NCBI GenBank assembly: GCA_001599715.1
Contig: BCHU01000010.1
Location: 682,001 to 746,000, forward strand
Reading direction: 5' to 3'
From: Phaeotremella fagi
Lineage: Eukaryota; Basidiomycota; Tremellomycetes; Tremellales; Phaeotremellaceae
DNA: 64,000 bases
The translations under genes and the position numbers were made by a program. The notes beneath the pieces were generated by a model. It worked only from the letters and a program-made list of their open reading frames with translations. It did not search any database and was not told the origin of the DNA. Of this stretch, positions 20,644 through 33,500 are shown piece by piece (positions within the stretch are counted from its first letter, which is position 1; each line of letters starts with the position of its first letter).

Positions 20644-21503
20644 GTTGATCTGGGGTAATATCGAGTTGAAATGTGGTGGTGAAGATGTTGGTTAAAAAGA
20701 ACGGGGATATACTTACAGGACAGCATACAGTATGTACTTGAAATGGAAGACTTCGTTCCCTTGTCACACTTCGAAACAGAGTCACCTTTGTTGCTCATTC
20801 AACAAAAGCCGACACTCCATTTCCTTTCAATCATTTAGTATTTTCGGGGATAAGAAGTCTCCTGTGCTCGTAGTGAGTTGAAAGGACAGTCGCTCGCAAA
20901 AAGGAAAGTCGGTCGCAAATATGGACATCAGAGCTTGAGAAATATGTGGGAGTGAAGTGAAATGAATGTTCTTGGAAGCTGGGAACAACGGCAGTTTGGT
21001 GAATTTACCAACTGAGGACATTCACTTCACTTCTCGGAGTCGGCCAAGGTATGTTTGTAATGTGAAATGAAGACTTTTCAATAATGGCTTCTAAGAATGG
21101 CGTTCAAGAAGACATCCTGGACACCGCTGTCTCTTGTATGCCGAAATAACTGGTGTTTTGAGATGTGTACGAGATTAAAGGAGGTAAGAAGCCCCTCCCA
21201 TGATACGCTCCATCAATGTTGCGCAAAGCGTACAAGGAATTATTGTACCGCTTCATATCCAGTGAAAAATGTAGAATCAATCAAATCCGATACTCAGTTT
21301 GCAAATCATAAATCCTAAAATACTTTGACAGGTGGATGACAAATTGAGCACATGGTCCTCCATGTCTTTTTGGAGGAAGTCTCAGAAGTTTCAGTATGAT
21401 TGGACGTCTGTAAATCTGTACAGAATGCATTTGTAATAATCTATGACAACAACTCTATGAAAAATCCAAATCAAACTGCATCTTCCTAATCCCTCTCACT
21501 CTC
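20644..21503. other. Intergenic between family-2 copy 3 and the MDN1 3' end
   Basis: About 860 bases with no supportable gene. A near-perfect direct repeat, agtcgctcgcaaa then agtcggtcgcaaa (12 of 13 identical, 19-base period), lies at 20888-20919. It may belong to the copy-3 promoter. Confidence 0.5.
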
Positions 21504-24500
21504 TCACTCTTCAGATTGAGAAACTCTGGCCATCCATTGTCTTAGGGTATCAGCCAAAACCCCAGGTAGGGCTTCGACATCCCTGAGAACCACATAAAAT
21601 TCGAAAGGGAATGTATCAAGATAACGTTCCATTTCCAAAGTAATTTCACCGTTAACCTGTTTATACGCGACTGTCTGCATTGAAAGTATCGAAGGTCTCT
21701 TTGAGTTTCCGTTGCCGTTGACGGGATTGACTGGTCCGTTCGTTGATGTTGACGTGTGTAAAGAGTCGACGATGACGAAAACGATCATGACGCGTTCTTC
21801 AACAGCTCTTCTCAACAATCTTCGTAATCTATCATGATCTTGACATACACCATCCGAAATGATAATCTGCAATTGCCAAAGATCAGGTGATGAGCTACTT
21901 GAAACTTGTTTCTGTCTGGCTTCACCCAAGAAAGTCAAAGTTCTTTCAACCAAAGAAGCCACATCGGTTTTATGTTGATCAAACTTGAAGCTTGACATGA
22001 TTTTTGAACCGTCACTATCACTGAAAGTGGTTTCGCCAAATTCGTGTAATATTTCGACAGATTCACCAAATTTAGCGATCGAGATTTGACCAACTTCGAG
22101 CTTGTTCAACGCTTGAGAGACCAATGCTAACGTTTGATAAGCCAAATCAACAGAATGTGATTCGGCCATAGATCGAGAATCATCCAACGAAAGTAAGACC
22201 TGATATTCCCTTTTCGAAGGTTTAGTTCTTCTCAACCAAATTTTGTCTTTGGTGTATTCGCTGGCGATGTAGGGAATGATTTTCCTCATATTCAACCTTT
22301 TACCGGTTCTGAAATCACCTTGAAGTCGAGTAGCCAGTGTCGGTTCCAGGATGAGACGAAGTTGTTCGCATAGCGCATATGACAGATCAGAAGTGAGTGA
22401 GGAGTATTTTCGCCAAAGATCTTCTCCAGGCGATTGGGAAGTGGTTGTGGTAAGATCAGCGACCGTCAAGTCGATCTCATCGACATCGATATCTGGCTGT
22501 ACTTGTTGTCGAGGTTGGACACCTTCATCGTCTTCATCGATATCCATCGACTCGTCAACAGGAGGTGCGGTGGAAGTACCAGTGATATCCGCCTGAGTCA
22601 AAGCCTTCTCCATGGATTCTCCTTCAAGATTATCGGATTTGTAGTTGAAATCCTGTTCTCGATGCGGAGGATCCCGTTCAACCTTTTCGGGTGTATCATC
22701 CATCCCCCCAATCTCGTTAACTTCCATATCTTCATCAACGATGTTCAAATCTGCCAATTTCTGCTGTTCTTCTTCACCAGCAGCTCCAAGGGCTTGTTCG
22801 GAATCTTCCTGATCGTCGTGAAGATATTCGACTTGACCAGGTGCTTCGTTGGCGGATGATTGATCTGTAGTTTCCTCTCGTTCAGATTGAGATAAAATCT
22901 CATCACGTCGTCGACGAATTTCTTTAAGGATATCTCCAAGACTGCGTGGTTGAGGTTGACCCTGACCTTCGGATGGCATTGGTGCACCACTGGAATCCGC
23001 TGGTCCATCACCTTCTTGTTGAGTGGTTGAGTCGCCAGTCTGAGGTGCATCGGGTGCATTTCTGTCATTAGCCGATTCAAAATGTGAACTCACCCTTCAC
23101 CCTTCTCCTCAGCATCAACTTCCATTTTCTCAACGTCGTTATCGTCAGATCTCTCCAAGTCTTCATCCTGAGCTTCTTTCGCTGAAGTATCCGTCCCATT
23201 GGCACCTTTACCGCTCTCCTCTTGAGCTTGAGCATCATTCGAAGCTGACATGTCGAGATTTTGATTAAGTGAAGCTTCGGGTTCATTTGATTCCTCTTCA
23301 GTTACTCCAGTAGCGTCTGGAGCATTCTCCTCAGCTTCTCCTTCAGCATCTGATCCAATACCATTATCTTCTTGATCGCCACGGTCTTCTTCGTCGTCGC
23401 CAGGTAACGCCATATCATCCATCGCTTCGTCGTCACCTTCATCCTCTTCTCCGTCATTTCCCAAGTCCAGATCATCTGGTAAATCCAGCTTATCACCTTC
23501 TGGAGCAGCCACTTCATCTTGATTTTGACCACCAATCTCGTTTTCATCTCTTTCATTCTCATCGTCGCCAATTTCACTCATTTCGTCAACTCCAGAGTCG
23601 TTATCGTCGTTGGTATCATTTTGCTGGGTATCCTGTGTGGGTTCTTCTGTATTCTTCTCTTCTTCCTTTTTATCGTTATCCTTGTCATTCTTTCCTTCTT
23701 TGGATTCATTTTCTTTGGCAGAAAGCTCTGTTTCTCCTTCTTGCTCTTGGGTTTTTTCGTTCATAAGATCTTCACCACCTTTATCGTCTTCCTTCTCTTC
23801 ATCACCCCAGAATTTCTCATCAACCGCACCAGGATCAAGTGGATCGACATCACCAACATGATCATCGTGCTCGTCTTCGTCTCCATCATCACTTCCATCG
23901 TCGTCATCACCTTCTTCTCCATCTTCCAGATCGCCCTCGAAATCATCCTCCATTTCCATCGTATCGTCATCACCTTCCTCTTTTTCCTTCTTTTCTTGTT
24001 TTTCCTGTTTCTCTTCTTCTTCTTCACCCTGTAATCCCTCAACCTGACCTTCTTCTTCAATTTCACTACTGACATTCTTGTCACCAGTTCCAGCTCCCAT
24101 CCCAGTACCTTCGGAAGTATCACCTTCTTTATCGTTCTTTCCACCATCAGATTCCTCTTGTGGTTTACAGAAACCTTTCTGAGCGAGATCCAACATGACT
24201 CGAGCAACGACGTATGCGAGTTTGTAAGTTGATTTGACGGTATAAAGATGAGCAGTTGTAACTTGGGCATAGCTTTCGGCGAAGATTTCAACAAAAGGTA
24301 GAATCCGAGAGAGACATTGAACGGCTTCAGTCGAATAGACTTCAGAGGTATCGTTGTTGATGTCCGAGATGACAGACGTCAGCTTCGTCATGATCTCCGA
24401 GGTATGGAGTAAAGCAGCAGCTCGTCGTTGTCGAGTAAAGTCGGTTGCGATATTCAACCGCTCGTCCTCCTTCACCTCCGCAGGTCGTATATCCGATAAT

Positions 24501-27500
24501 TGTTGAGCAACGACGAGTAATGTCTGAATGAACTCGTCACTGTTCTTCCAGACGTCGGAAGAAAGCTCGGTAGTGTGGAGAATGTTGATAGACGAGTGTA
24601 GTACCATGGACGAAAGAGGAACGAACAGATGACTGAGCTCTGGAGTGACTCGAATCTGAGATTCAAAAGTCTCATTAAGTCGTCGGCCAAGATCGACAGA
24701 TTTCTCCAACAACGCGATTTCATCTAAACATCAGCATTGCCTGGATAAGACAACTCACCTGAGCGGAAAAGAGACCATCCGGAATCCCTTGCAGCTGAAA
24801 GAGCCAGAGAAAAGGCGTCTTGCAATAATCCGACTTCTTGTCTGAAGGCATGTACACTTGCGAGTTCATTTCCAACAGCTACACCTTGGAGTTCGCGGAA
24901 ATGATGAACACCTTGATCAACTTCACGAAGAGCGTCTTTGACCCGGGAACAGTGTAGACAGGCTTCAGTCATGGCTGTGAGTAAGACAGATCCACCGACT
25001 ACAGTTTCACTCTTGGTAAATTGTCGTAAACGGTGAACCATGTAGCCAAGAGAAGACAGTGACTGAAGACTTTTGGCGGAACTAGATGATCAGTATGAGT
25101 CATCATGGTGTACTCACTCGTCACGCTCCACCAACGCCATAGCATAAACAGATTCTGTAATACCTATACCTCGCTGAAGATCTTGAGAGGCAATATCCGG
25201 ATGATGACCGTTGAATGCAGCACGTAAAGTATCCATGAGAACCACCAATCGATGATGGTAGCTTTCAATCTTTGGCACGTTTTGATCATTATCCAGCAGA
25301 GCAGGACGTTCAGTGAGCCAAAGTTTGTTTTGCTGCTTGGCCAATTGATCGGCTCTAACATTTTGAGAGAATCCAGAAGCTTTCAAGGCTTTGATCAAAT
25401 CGGCAAACGCCTTTCTCTTTTGACTAGCGAGACTGTTTACGATCTTGGTATTTTCTTTGGTGAGTGTCGATGGCGTTGCTTTTGATAACATGGCCGCTGT
25501 TTCGATGACCTCTACCGCCATCTCATCTAGTTGAATACCACCTGGGCTCGAAAGAGCATTACGAGCTTCGACATGGACTCTACTGTATCGATTGAGGGTC
25601 TCTGGTAGACGTGCGAGAGCAGTGGAACCCGCTCTCGATACGAAGTCAGGTTCAAGCGGTGATTGTTCGAAAATAGTAACATGAGACCATTCCGAGGATT
25701 GAGGTAGATCTTGAGGACAGATCGACAAAGAATCACCAAGGACAGGCGCGACAGGCTGACGAAGGATATCTCTGAACTTTCGGATATTCCTGTGAAGCTG
25801 TCGATGGGACTTTTGGGCACTAGCCTTCAAAGCGAAGACATTGATATCCTTCCAACTAGCTAATTTGACGAAATCCTTGATAGCTCTGTCGATAACCGTT
25901 CGTTTCGCTGTGAGAGTTTCTTTGATTTTACCAGCGAAAAGTTGAGCATTCGCAACGACGTTGTGTAACATTATTGAAACTCTGGATAGTGATTTAGAAC
26001 CGGTTATATCAGTCGTGGCTAATTCTCCAGTCATTTTCGCGAATGCTGTAAGAATAGCTAGACGAGATTCGATATGACCAGCAGAGCTGTTATTGAGATA
26101 CGTGGAAATCATCGGGAGGATCGTGGTGAGATGTGTGTCTATTTCATCTGTCGTCACGGCTCCGTGGACTAGAGTACCGTATAATCGAAGGGTCCATTCA
26201 TTATCCAAAGCAATATAATGTTCAGCTTGATCGTCCAAAAGTCTCATCCAAGATGCCAACTCGAGTCTCCTCCATTCGACGATTAAAGCAGAAGCATCGG
26301 TCTGGAAGATTTTCAACGAATTGTCCCTGTTGGCATAAGCCTCCCAATCTTCCGTGTGAAGTAATAGTTGTTCAAGTGCGGAAAGGATCTGTGCGACAGA
26401 ACTTTTAGAATCGAGTTGAAGTACTTTATCACATCGATCTCGAATGTGTTGAAGAACCATTTGCTCCGGCCATTCTTGTATGAGCAGATCCAATCGTTTG
26501 ACGAGAGCAACAACCAATGTATGACCTTTACGAATTTCGGGTTCGTTCGGTGAAAGGTAGAAATTCTGTTGAGTGGGTGATATCTTAGTAGCCGCCTTTC
26601 GATGATACAACTGCGTGACTTGGAAAGCCAGACTGATCTTGTCAAGAGATTCTTCATGATTTGTAGCTTTGAATGAAGATCTCAGTAAATCAGAGACGGC
26701 GGTTTGAAGGACGTGAGGAGCTGTAGTCGAAGATGTACCAAAAACGTCTAGGATGAGATGATGGAAACCAGCAATGCTGGTAGCAGAGAACTTGGAAGCA
26801 TCATCAATCTTGGTAGGTAATTCTGAATCTTCATCGTATGTTGGGAAAAGTTCCGCAAATTCCTTCTCCTCCTGTTCAATGTCTGAGAGGACTTCTATAT
26901 CGGTCTTTTTGACTCGATACAAAGACTCGGCAGCTTGTTCATCACGTTGTTCTCGAAGACGAATGGCGCTCCAACTTTGATAGAGATGATCCAACCGAGC
27001 AACCATGGCAGGAACATGAGAAGATCTTTGACCAGAGATGGCGATCTCATAAGCATGCGCTGTTGCCGTAAGAGTCGACAACTGAATATCTTCCAATCCC
27101 ACATCAGACAACTGTTGCAGTTGAGTGACTCCGTTGATAATAGGAAAACCAACAACGACTGGAATAGCAGGGTTAAACGAAGAATTCTTCAACTCGGTTG
27201 ATCTTGCCAAACATCTCATACCAAATCGAGCGAAAAGCACTGCAGAAAGGATCGGTTGAACAAGATCTGCCATGTCGGTAAAGTTTACACGAAGTCGATG
27301 TAGAAAAGTCGCAGTAGCATGTTGGAAAGAGCGTTCTCTGTCTAGACCCTGTGGATGAGAAATAATGGCTTGAGCCAAACCTCGAGAACGATCAAAGTCG
27401 AGGGTATCTTGCAAAAAGGCATGAACCTCTCCAAACATGATACTGAGTCGAGACGGGTTGGTCAGACGACTGACGGTACTACCAAGAGAAGATTTCTCTT

Positions 27501-30500
27501 GCTGTAGATCGGCGACTCGGGCTGCAATGTTGACAGAGCGTTGAGAATCACTGACACCTTTGACAGCTATTTCAGCAGACTTTACAGCATCCAGTTCCTC
27601 TTCAAGTAACGCTAGTCGAGCGTCAACCACTTCGCCAAGAAGGACTCTTCGAACCCCAGGATCAATAGGGACATTGGTGACGTAGATTTCCAGGATGAAT
27701 GTTGAGATAGCCAACCAAAGATAGCCAATCTGGATAAGATTCTTGGGATCGATGGACAAGGTTTGTAAAGCAGGAAGCATAATTCGAGCGAAAGTTGTCT
27801 TGAGATAGGTCGACGACTCCGAAGTGGTTTTTGCAAAAGATTTCTCAATACTTTCTGCCAGATTGGGTGTAGTGGAATCGAGATCATGTCCTAAAGCAGA
27901 GAAAACCTGGGTGTCAGTAAAGTTTGCCAAAACGACTCACTAAAACAAGAGCTTTGCCAGCCAAATCAGTGATACTATCTCTAGAATCAACACCTTTAGC
28001 TGCATTCCATAACACCGATTTAATGGAAAACGACAGAGCAGCTTCTTCCTCCTCTATCTCATTCATCTTGACGTTTTCATTTCCATTGAATCGAAGAACG
28101 GAAGCGAGGGATGTCGGTTTGAACAGACTTGCTGGGCCTTCAAGGTCCTACAAGAGTTGTTAGCCATTGACTATATTTATCTTATCGACAGACATACCTC
28201 CGCTTCTAGATCCGAATGATCCCATAATCGCTGCAACCATTGGTTAATAGCACCAAAAACGACTGGTGAAGAATCTGTCGTATAAGTTGGGTTTTATTCA
28301 TCTACTCACCAGAACTTTGACTGGTCTGTAGATCGACCAAGCCTTCCAAAGGGATTTCCGTCGAACCGAGTAACAATTTCAATGTATCCTCAGATGAGTC
28401 CTAAGTCGCATTAGACAAACGTCTACAGTGAAAACCTACTTTAGAAACCAATGCAGCCAGTTCCACAACATTGCCAACATTCCAATTACTCCACCTACTA
28501 GACAACTGTATACCAGATTGAGAAATTGGTAAACTAGCAATCAAAACCTTGATATCGTCGTAATCAGCCGAATCCTGTTCATTGAGTGCAGCAAGAGCTT
28601 GTAAAACCGAAAAGCGAAGAGCTAGATTGTCAGTGGAAACCATGAAACTAAACTTACAAATATCAGACACTCGACTTAGAGGTTCAACAAGATTTTCGAG
28701 ATCAACGACGGTTGATTTTCGACGGAAAAGATCCCAAATCTCGGCTTGTGCTAAGCCAGAGGTGATTTTCACTGATTGAGCGAGACGTTCCAAATGCTCA
28801 ATAACTGGCGTGAGAATTTGGATAGATCGGAGAAGTTCTTGTAACCAAGTCGCTAAGAGTTGAGTGGACGAGTAATCGAAGACTTCCCCTTTCGCGTGTT
28901 CTTCAATTAAATTGACATAGACAGCGACAAGATCGAGCGTTTCCAGCGATACCTATTCAGGTCAGTACAGATACATTAAACCAATACTCACGTTATCTTC
29001 TGTGAACCCTATTTCTACTAGTTTCAACCTCAACAGACCTCGAAGGGCAGAAGTGAATGGATACACAGCGTTTCCTGCACTTTGTTTGACCCTAGTCGGA
29101 CCTCGTTTCATAGATGCCGACGAAGTTGAGAGCACAGATTTCCCATTTTCGGCACTATTGATCCAATTTTGAACATGGCCTTGATTCACATGGTTACGTA
29201 GGAAAAGTTGAAGCAAGCGGAAAACATGTCCAGGAATCGGTAATGATATGTTAGGATTGGTAGAGGGATCGATTGGCTGCAAATGATCAGAGATAATCTT
29301 CATATCCACCATAGAACTCACCAAGTAGCGTATAAAGTCCCGTAAAGTGGATGAGGGTATAGAGTCTTGTAACAACAGTAAACCATCATGTACCACCGGA
29401 TCCAGCAAAAACTGTCCAGCCACAGAATATAAATCCAATTCAACAGCCCTGCCAAACCTCTGCATAGTCACGAGCGATTGATAACTCTGACAAGTTATAG
29501 TATTCGCCACATGACTAGCACCGGCTTCACTAGATCGATGTAAAACCAAACCGGATTTCAAGAGAGAATGATCTGCCAACGTCGAAGATTCTTTCGAAAC
29601 TATATCCAGAGGTCCAGAATCGATATACAACTCGACACCACGATTTCGCATTGCACGAGAAAGTTCACCATGCCTTGGATCGTAGGTCATGAACAACCTG
29701 AAATCTTGATGCGGTTTGATGACTTCTGGTGTACCGGTTGAAGAACCTTTTTCGGACATGACCAACACACCATCAGTTTCGCATAGACTGTTTAATCGAT
29801 CGAGAACCGAGGCGCTACATAGATTAGCGTCTGAGATCAAGAACCATCCTCCGTTCCTGATAGCTTCTAGTAATTCACCATCGATCCAAGCGAATCCTGT
29901 GGAATTGTGTCCACCTTCTAACAATTTCTGTAGGACCTCAAAACCGGGTGAAGAGATGTTGGCGTCAAGAGGTTGTAACAACGTTTGACAAGTGGCGATA
30001 AACTCGCTGATAGATTCCGGCCGATCACTATGGCATTGAGAATAAAGTTGATTGACCTGTAGAACAGAGGAAGATCCAGGTGATCTCTCGTCCAGATCTT
30101 CAAGGATAGATACCAAAACGTGATAAGCTTGACGTAACAATCTTCCAGAATCCTGTTGTTCGAAACTACCCAATATCTCGGAAGTATCAACCCCAGGGTG
30201 CATGGTAAATTCACCCAAAGATCTACCGGAACCATGAGCAATAGCTTTGATCAAACTACGTTTCCCAACTCCACTGTCCCCAGCTAGAATCACCAACCAG
30301 CCCATCTCTATACTCTTCAATATTGATTCTGCAATCTCAAGTTTTGAATGTACGAGATGGTGATCGATTGTAGTGTTCATCGAACGGTTCACAAGAGAAT
30401 GACCGATTTGTAACCATTCAGGTGAGATGTATGGCGTAGGTCGAGTCAAATCCGGCATTTCTCCAAACACTCGAATGAAAATCTCAGACACGATTTCACG

Positions 30501-33500
30501 ATCTTTTGGATTCCTGAATCGTTGAAGATAGATCAAACGAAGATGTTCAACCGGATGTAAAGTCTTTTCAAGACCGTTAACCTGAGATAAAACTCTGAAC
30601 CATCTCGATAAATCACGTAAATTGAATTCCCAAGGACTACCCTCTCTACCCAAAGTTTTTGAAACCATCGTTCGCTCCCTGATAATCTCGTTGAAACTGA
30701 TCATTCGAGAAACCAAAGATTCTTCAATTGATGAATCAAGATTTCTACAGATGATCAATAAATCTTCCGAGGTATGTTCTTGAAGATAGACTTTGGTAAA
30801 TCTGTTCAAGAATGATTTAGGTAAACCTTTCCTACCACCTCCTTGTTGTAAAGGATTCTGAGCGGCGAAAACTCTGAAATCTGAATGACGGGTGAAGGAT
30901 CTACCTAACTCGGGTATGAAGACTGTACCACGATGATCGAGGACTGCGTTCAAACCTTCCAAAACAGTTTGTGAAGCTAGATTCATTTCGTCGAGTAATA
31001 CCCAATCACCTTTTTGCATTGCGTCTAAAAACGCTGCATCCCTCCATTGGAATTCACCAGCTTGTCCACCTTCGACTGGTAGATCTGAACCGAAAAGGTC
31101 GATCAAATCAGTTTGATCAGATAGATTGATTCTTTGGAGGTAATGTCCAGAGAGGGCAGCTAACGCAGCGACGAGACTCGTTTTACCTACACCTGGACTT
31201 CCTTCCAATAAGATAGCTTTAGGTAGTTGAGCACCACGTAATACTCTCATAGCGTTTAGCGCAGTTGTTGGAGCTTCGAAGCGGAAAGCAGAAGAAGAAG
31301 TTTGGTGAGTACCCTTTGAGATATTGAAACCACCAATCCCAACAAAATCATCAGTATCCTGAATCCGGAGATCAAGAGTCTGAATCACAGATCTAGGACA
31401 TAATTCGACCAATTTAGCCAAACAATCCTGTCGAAGAGTAGATACAGAAGCCGAAGACAACCCAGTAACCTGAGGCAAAGATTCCAAACCGTCCACAACG
31501 ACCATTTGACCACCATGTAAAAAAGATTCTTCAGGTTTCATGAACCCCTTGCCGAAAATATGATTACTGAAATTAACCCAAGCTAGAATATCTCGTAATC
31601 CCAAACCGGAGTTATCACCAGTAACTCTAACAGTGAACCATTCGAAGAAATCAAGAATCCTTTCACCGTATTCAATCAACTCGGTGAATTTCCAACTTTG
31701 TCCAATGATCTGTAACAAATCTTGACGATCGTCAAGTGGTGGAACCCAAATTTCAGTGAATCGATTCCTCAACGCCGGTGATAATTCTTTTTTACCGAAA
31801 TCACCACCTGGATTCATGGTCGCTATCACATGGAAATTTGGATGGGCGACGAGAGTTGCTGAATCGATATCTGATCCACCTTTCTCTGCCAGGATCAATG
31901 TACGTCCTGGTTCAAGGACCGAGTTGAGACGTTCGAGAACTGAATCATCGGCTAACGACACTTCATCGAGTAGAAGGAGATCACCAGTTCGCATGGCGTG
32001 TACCAAAGGTCCATCTGACCATTCGAACAGGGCTGAAAGTTGTTGGATCTCCACCTGAGCCTGTCGAAGGGTACTATCATCAGGTGAAGAGGATAACAAA
32101 GATTGACAAATCGTAGCCAGAACCTCCTCTGTCGCCGAAGAATCAACCGCTGTATAACCGTTGAGAACAGAAATGACCTTGGCTTTACGATCGTTCCGAT
32201 TTCTCACAGGTCTTTGACTACCCAATAAATCGGCAGTTTCCATGTTCTGATGACAATTGACCCCAACCATAACCTGTTGATAAGCTTGAGCGACGACCTC
32301 GCAAATGGAAGTTTTACCACAACCAGTTTCACCAACCAACAGAACAGGTTCATCATGCGCAGCAGCGGCTGCCACAAGGACAAAGAGTCTTTGCATGGCT
32401 TTGGTCCAAACCATTGAAGTGGATTTCGGGATCGAATCGAAAGGAAGTCGAGCCAGTGTACCTTGTGGGTTATTGAATAAATCGTACATCCCCCCGGAAT
32501 TAATCGTGACCTTCATGATATTCTCAATGACATCTTTGATGACAACTCGATCTTCATCTTGACGAGCACGTTCAGCTAAAAGCATGAAACCATCCTCCGC
32601 AAGCTGTTGATAACCAACAGCACCTCTTTCCGCCCATCTAAACAAATCACGTAAAGTAGCGAAAGATGATTTCGATTCGAACACTCTAGAAGCCTGTCTC
32701 CGATGTCGTAACTCTTCAAACACTTGAACAATCTTCTGAGCGTAAGTCGGAGCAATTTGACATCTTTGACATAGAACAGTCTCAAGTTCTTCCTTTGGAA
32801 CGTCATCGAAATGAACTTCTAGGAAACGATTCCTGAAAGCCCTAGACAAGACTTTACGACCTGCGTACAAACCTGGTGGATTTTGTGTAGCAAACAGAAT
32901 AAAGTTTGGATGTGGTTTGATGATTTCTTGAGTCTCTGGAATGACCAGTTCACGATTATCGTCGAGAAGACGATTCAGAGCTTCCAAGACATCTGTTGGT
33001 GCTAAATTCAATTCATCGAGGACGATCCAATGACCTTGTCGAACGGCTGTAACCAACAAACCCTCTTGGAAAACCAGGTTACCAGTTTGAGGATCGGTAA
33101 CATATGTTCCTAGATATTCTTGAATATCTGTATGTTCGTGGTTATTGATTCTAACGAATCGATGTCCAGTTCGACGAGCAAGGAACTCAATCGCACTAGT
33201 TTTACCAGCTGACGTTGGACCTTGAATGAGAACCGGATAACGTTTGGTGAGTATGACTCTAGCTAGATCAGATAATTTAGATTGAACAGAAGGGGTGATC
33301 ACGTATCGCGATTCGAGTACTGGTGGGAGTGGACCTCGATTGAGCCAGAACGGACCGAAACGGATGTAATCGTCTGGATCGACGTTTGATGGTAGAGATG
33401 GAATTTGAGATAAAGCAGCTCGAGCGTTCTTCATTGGAGCGAGTAGATGAACTTCACAGACTTCATGAGCACGCTTGATGCTGGTAGCATCTAGCGACAT

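Noticed and set aside
23519..24034. 171-codon plus-strand open frame rich in Phe/Ile/Leu/Val, looking like a membrane protein
   Set aside because: It is the antisense of the Asp/Glu/Lys-rich MDN1 segment; hydrophobic composition follows automatically from the codons.
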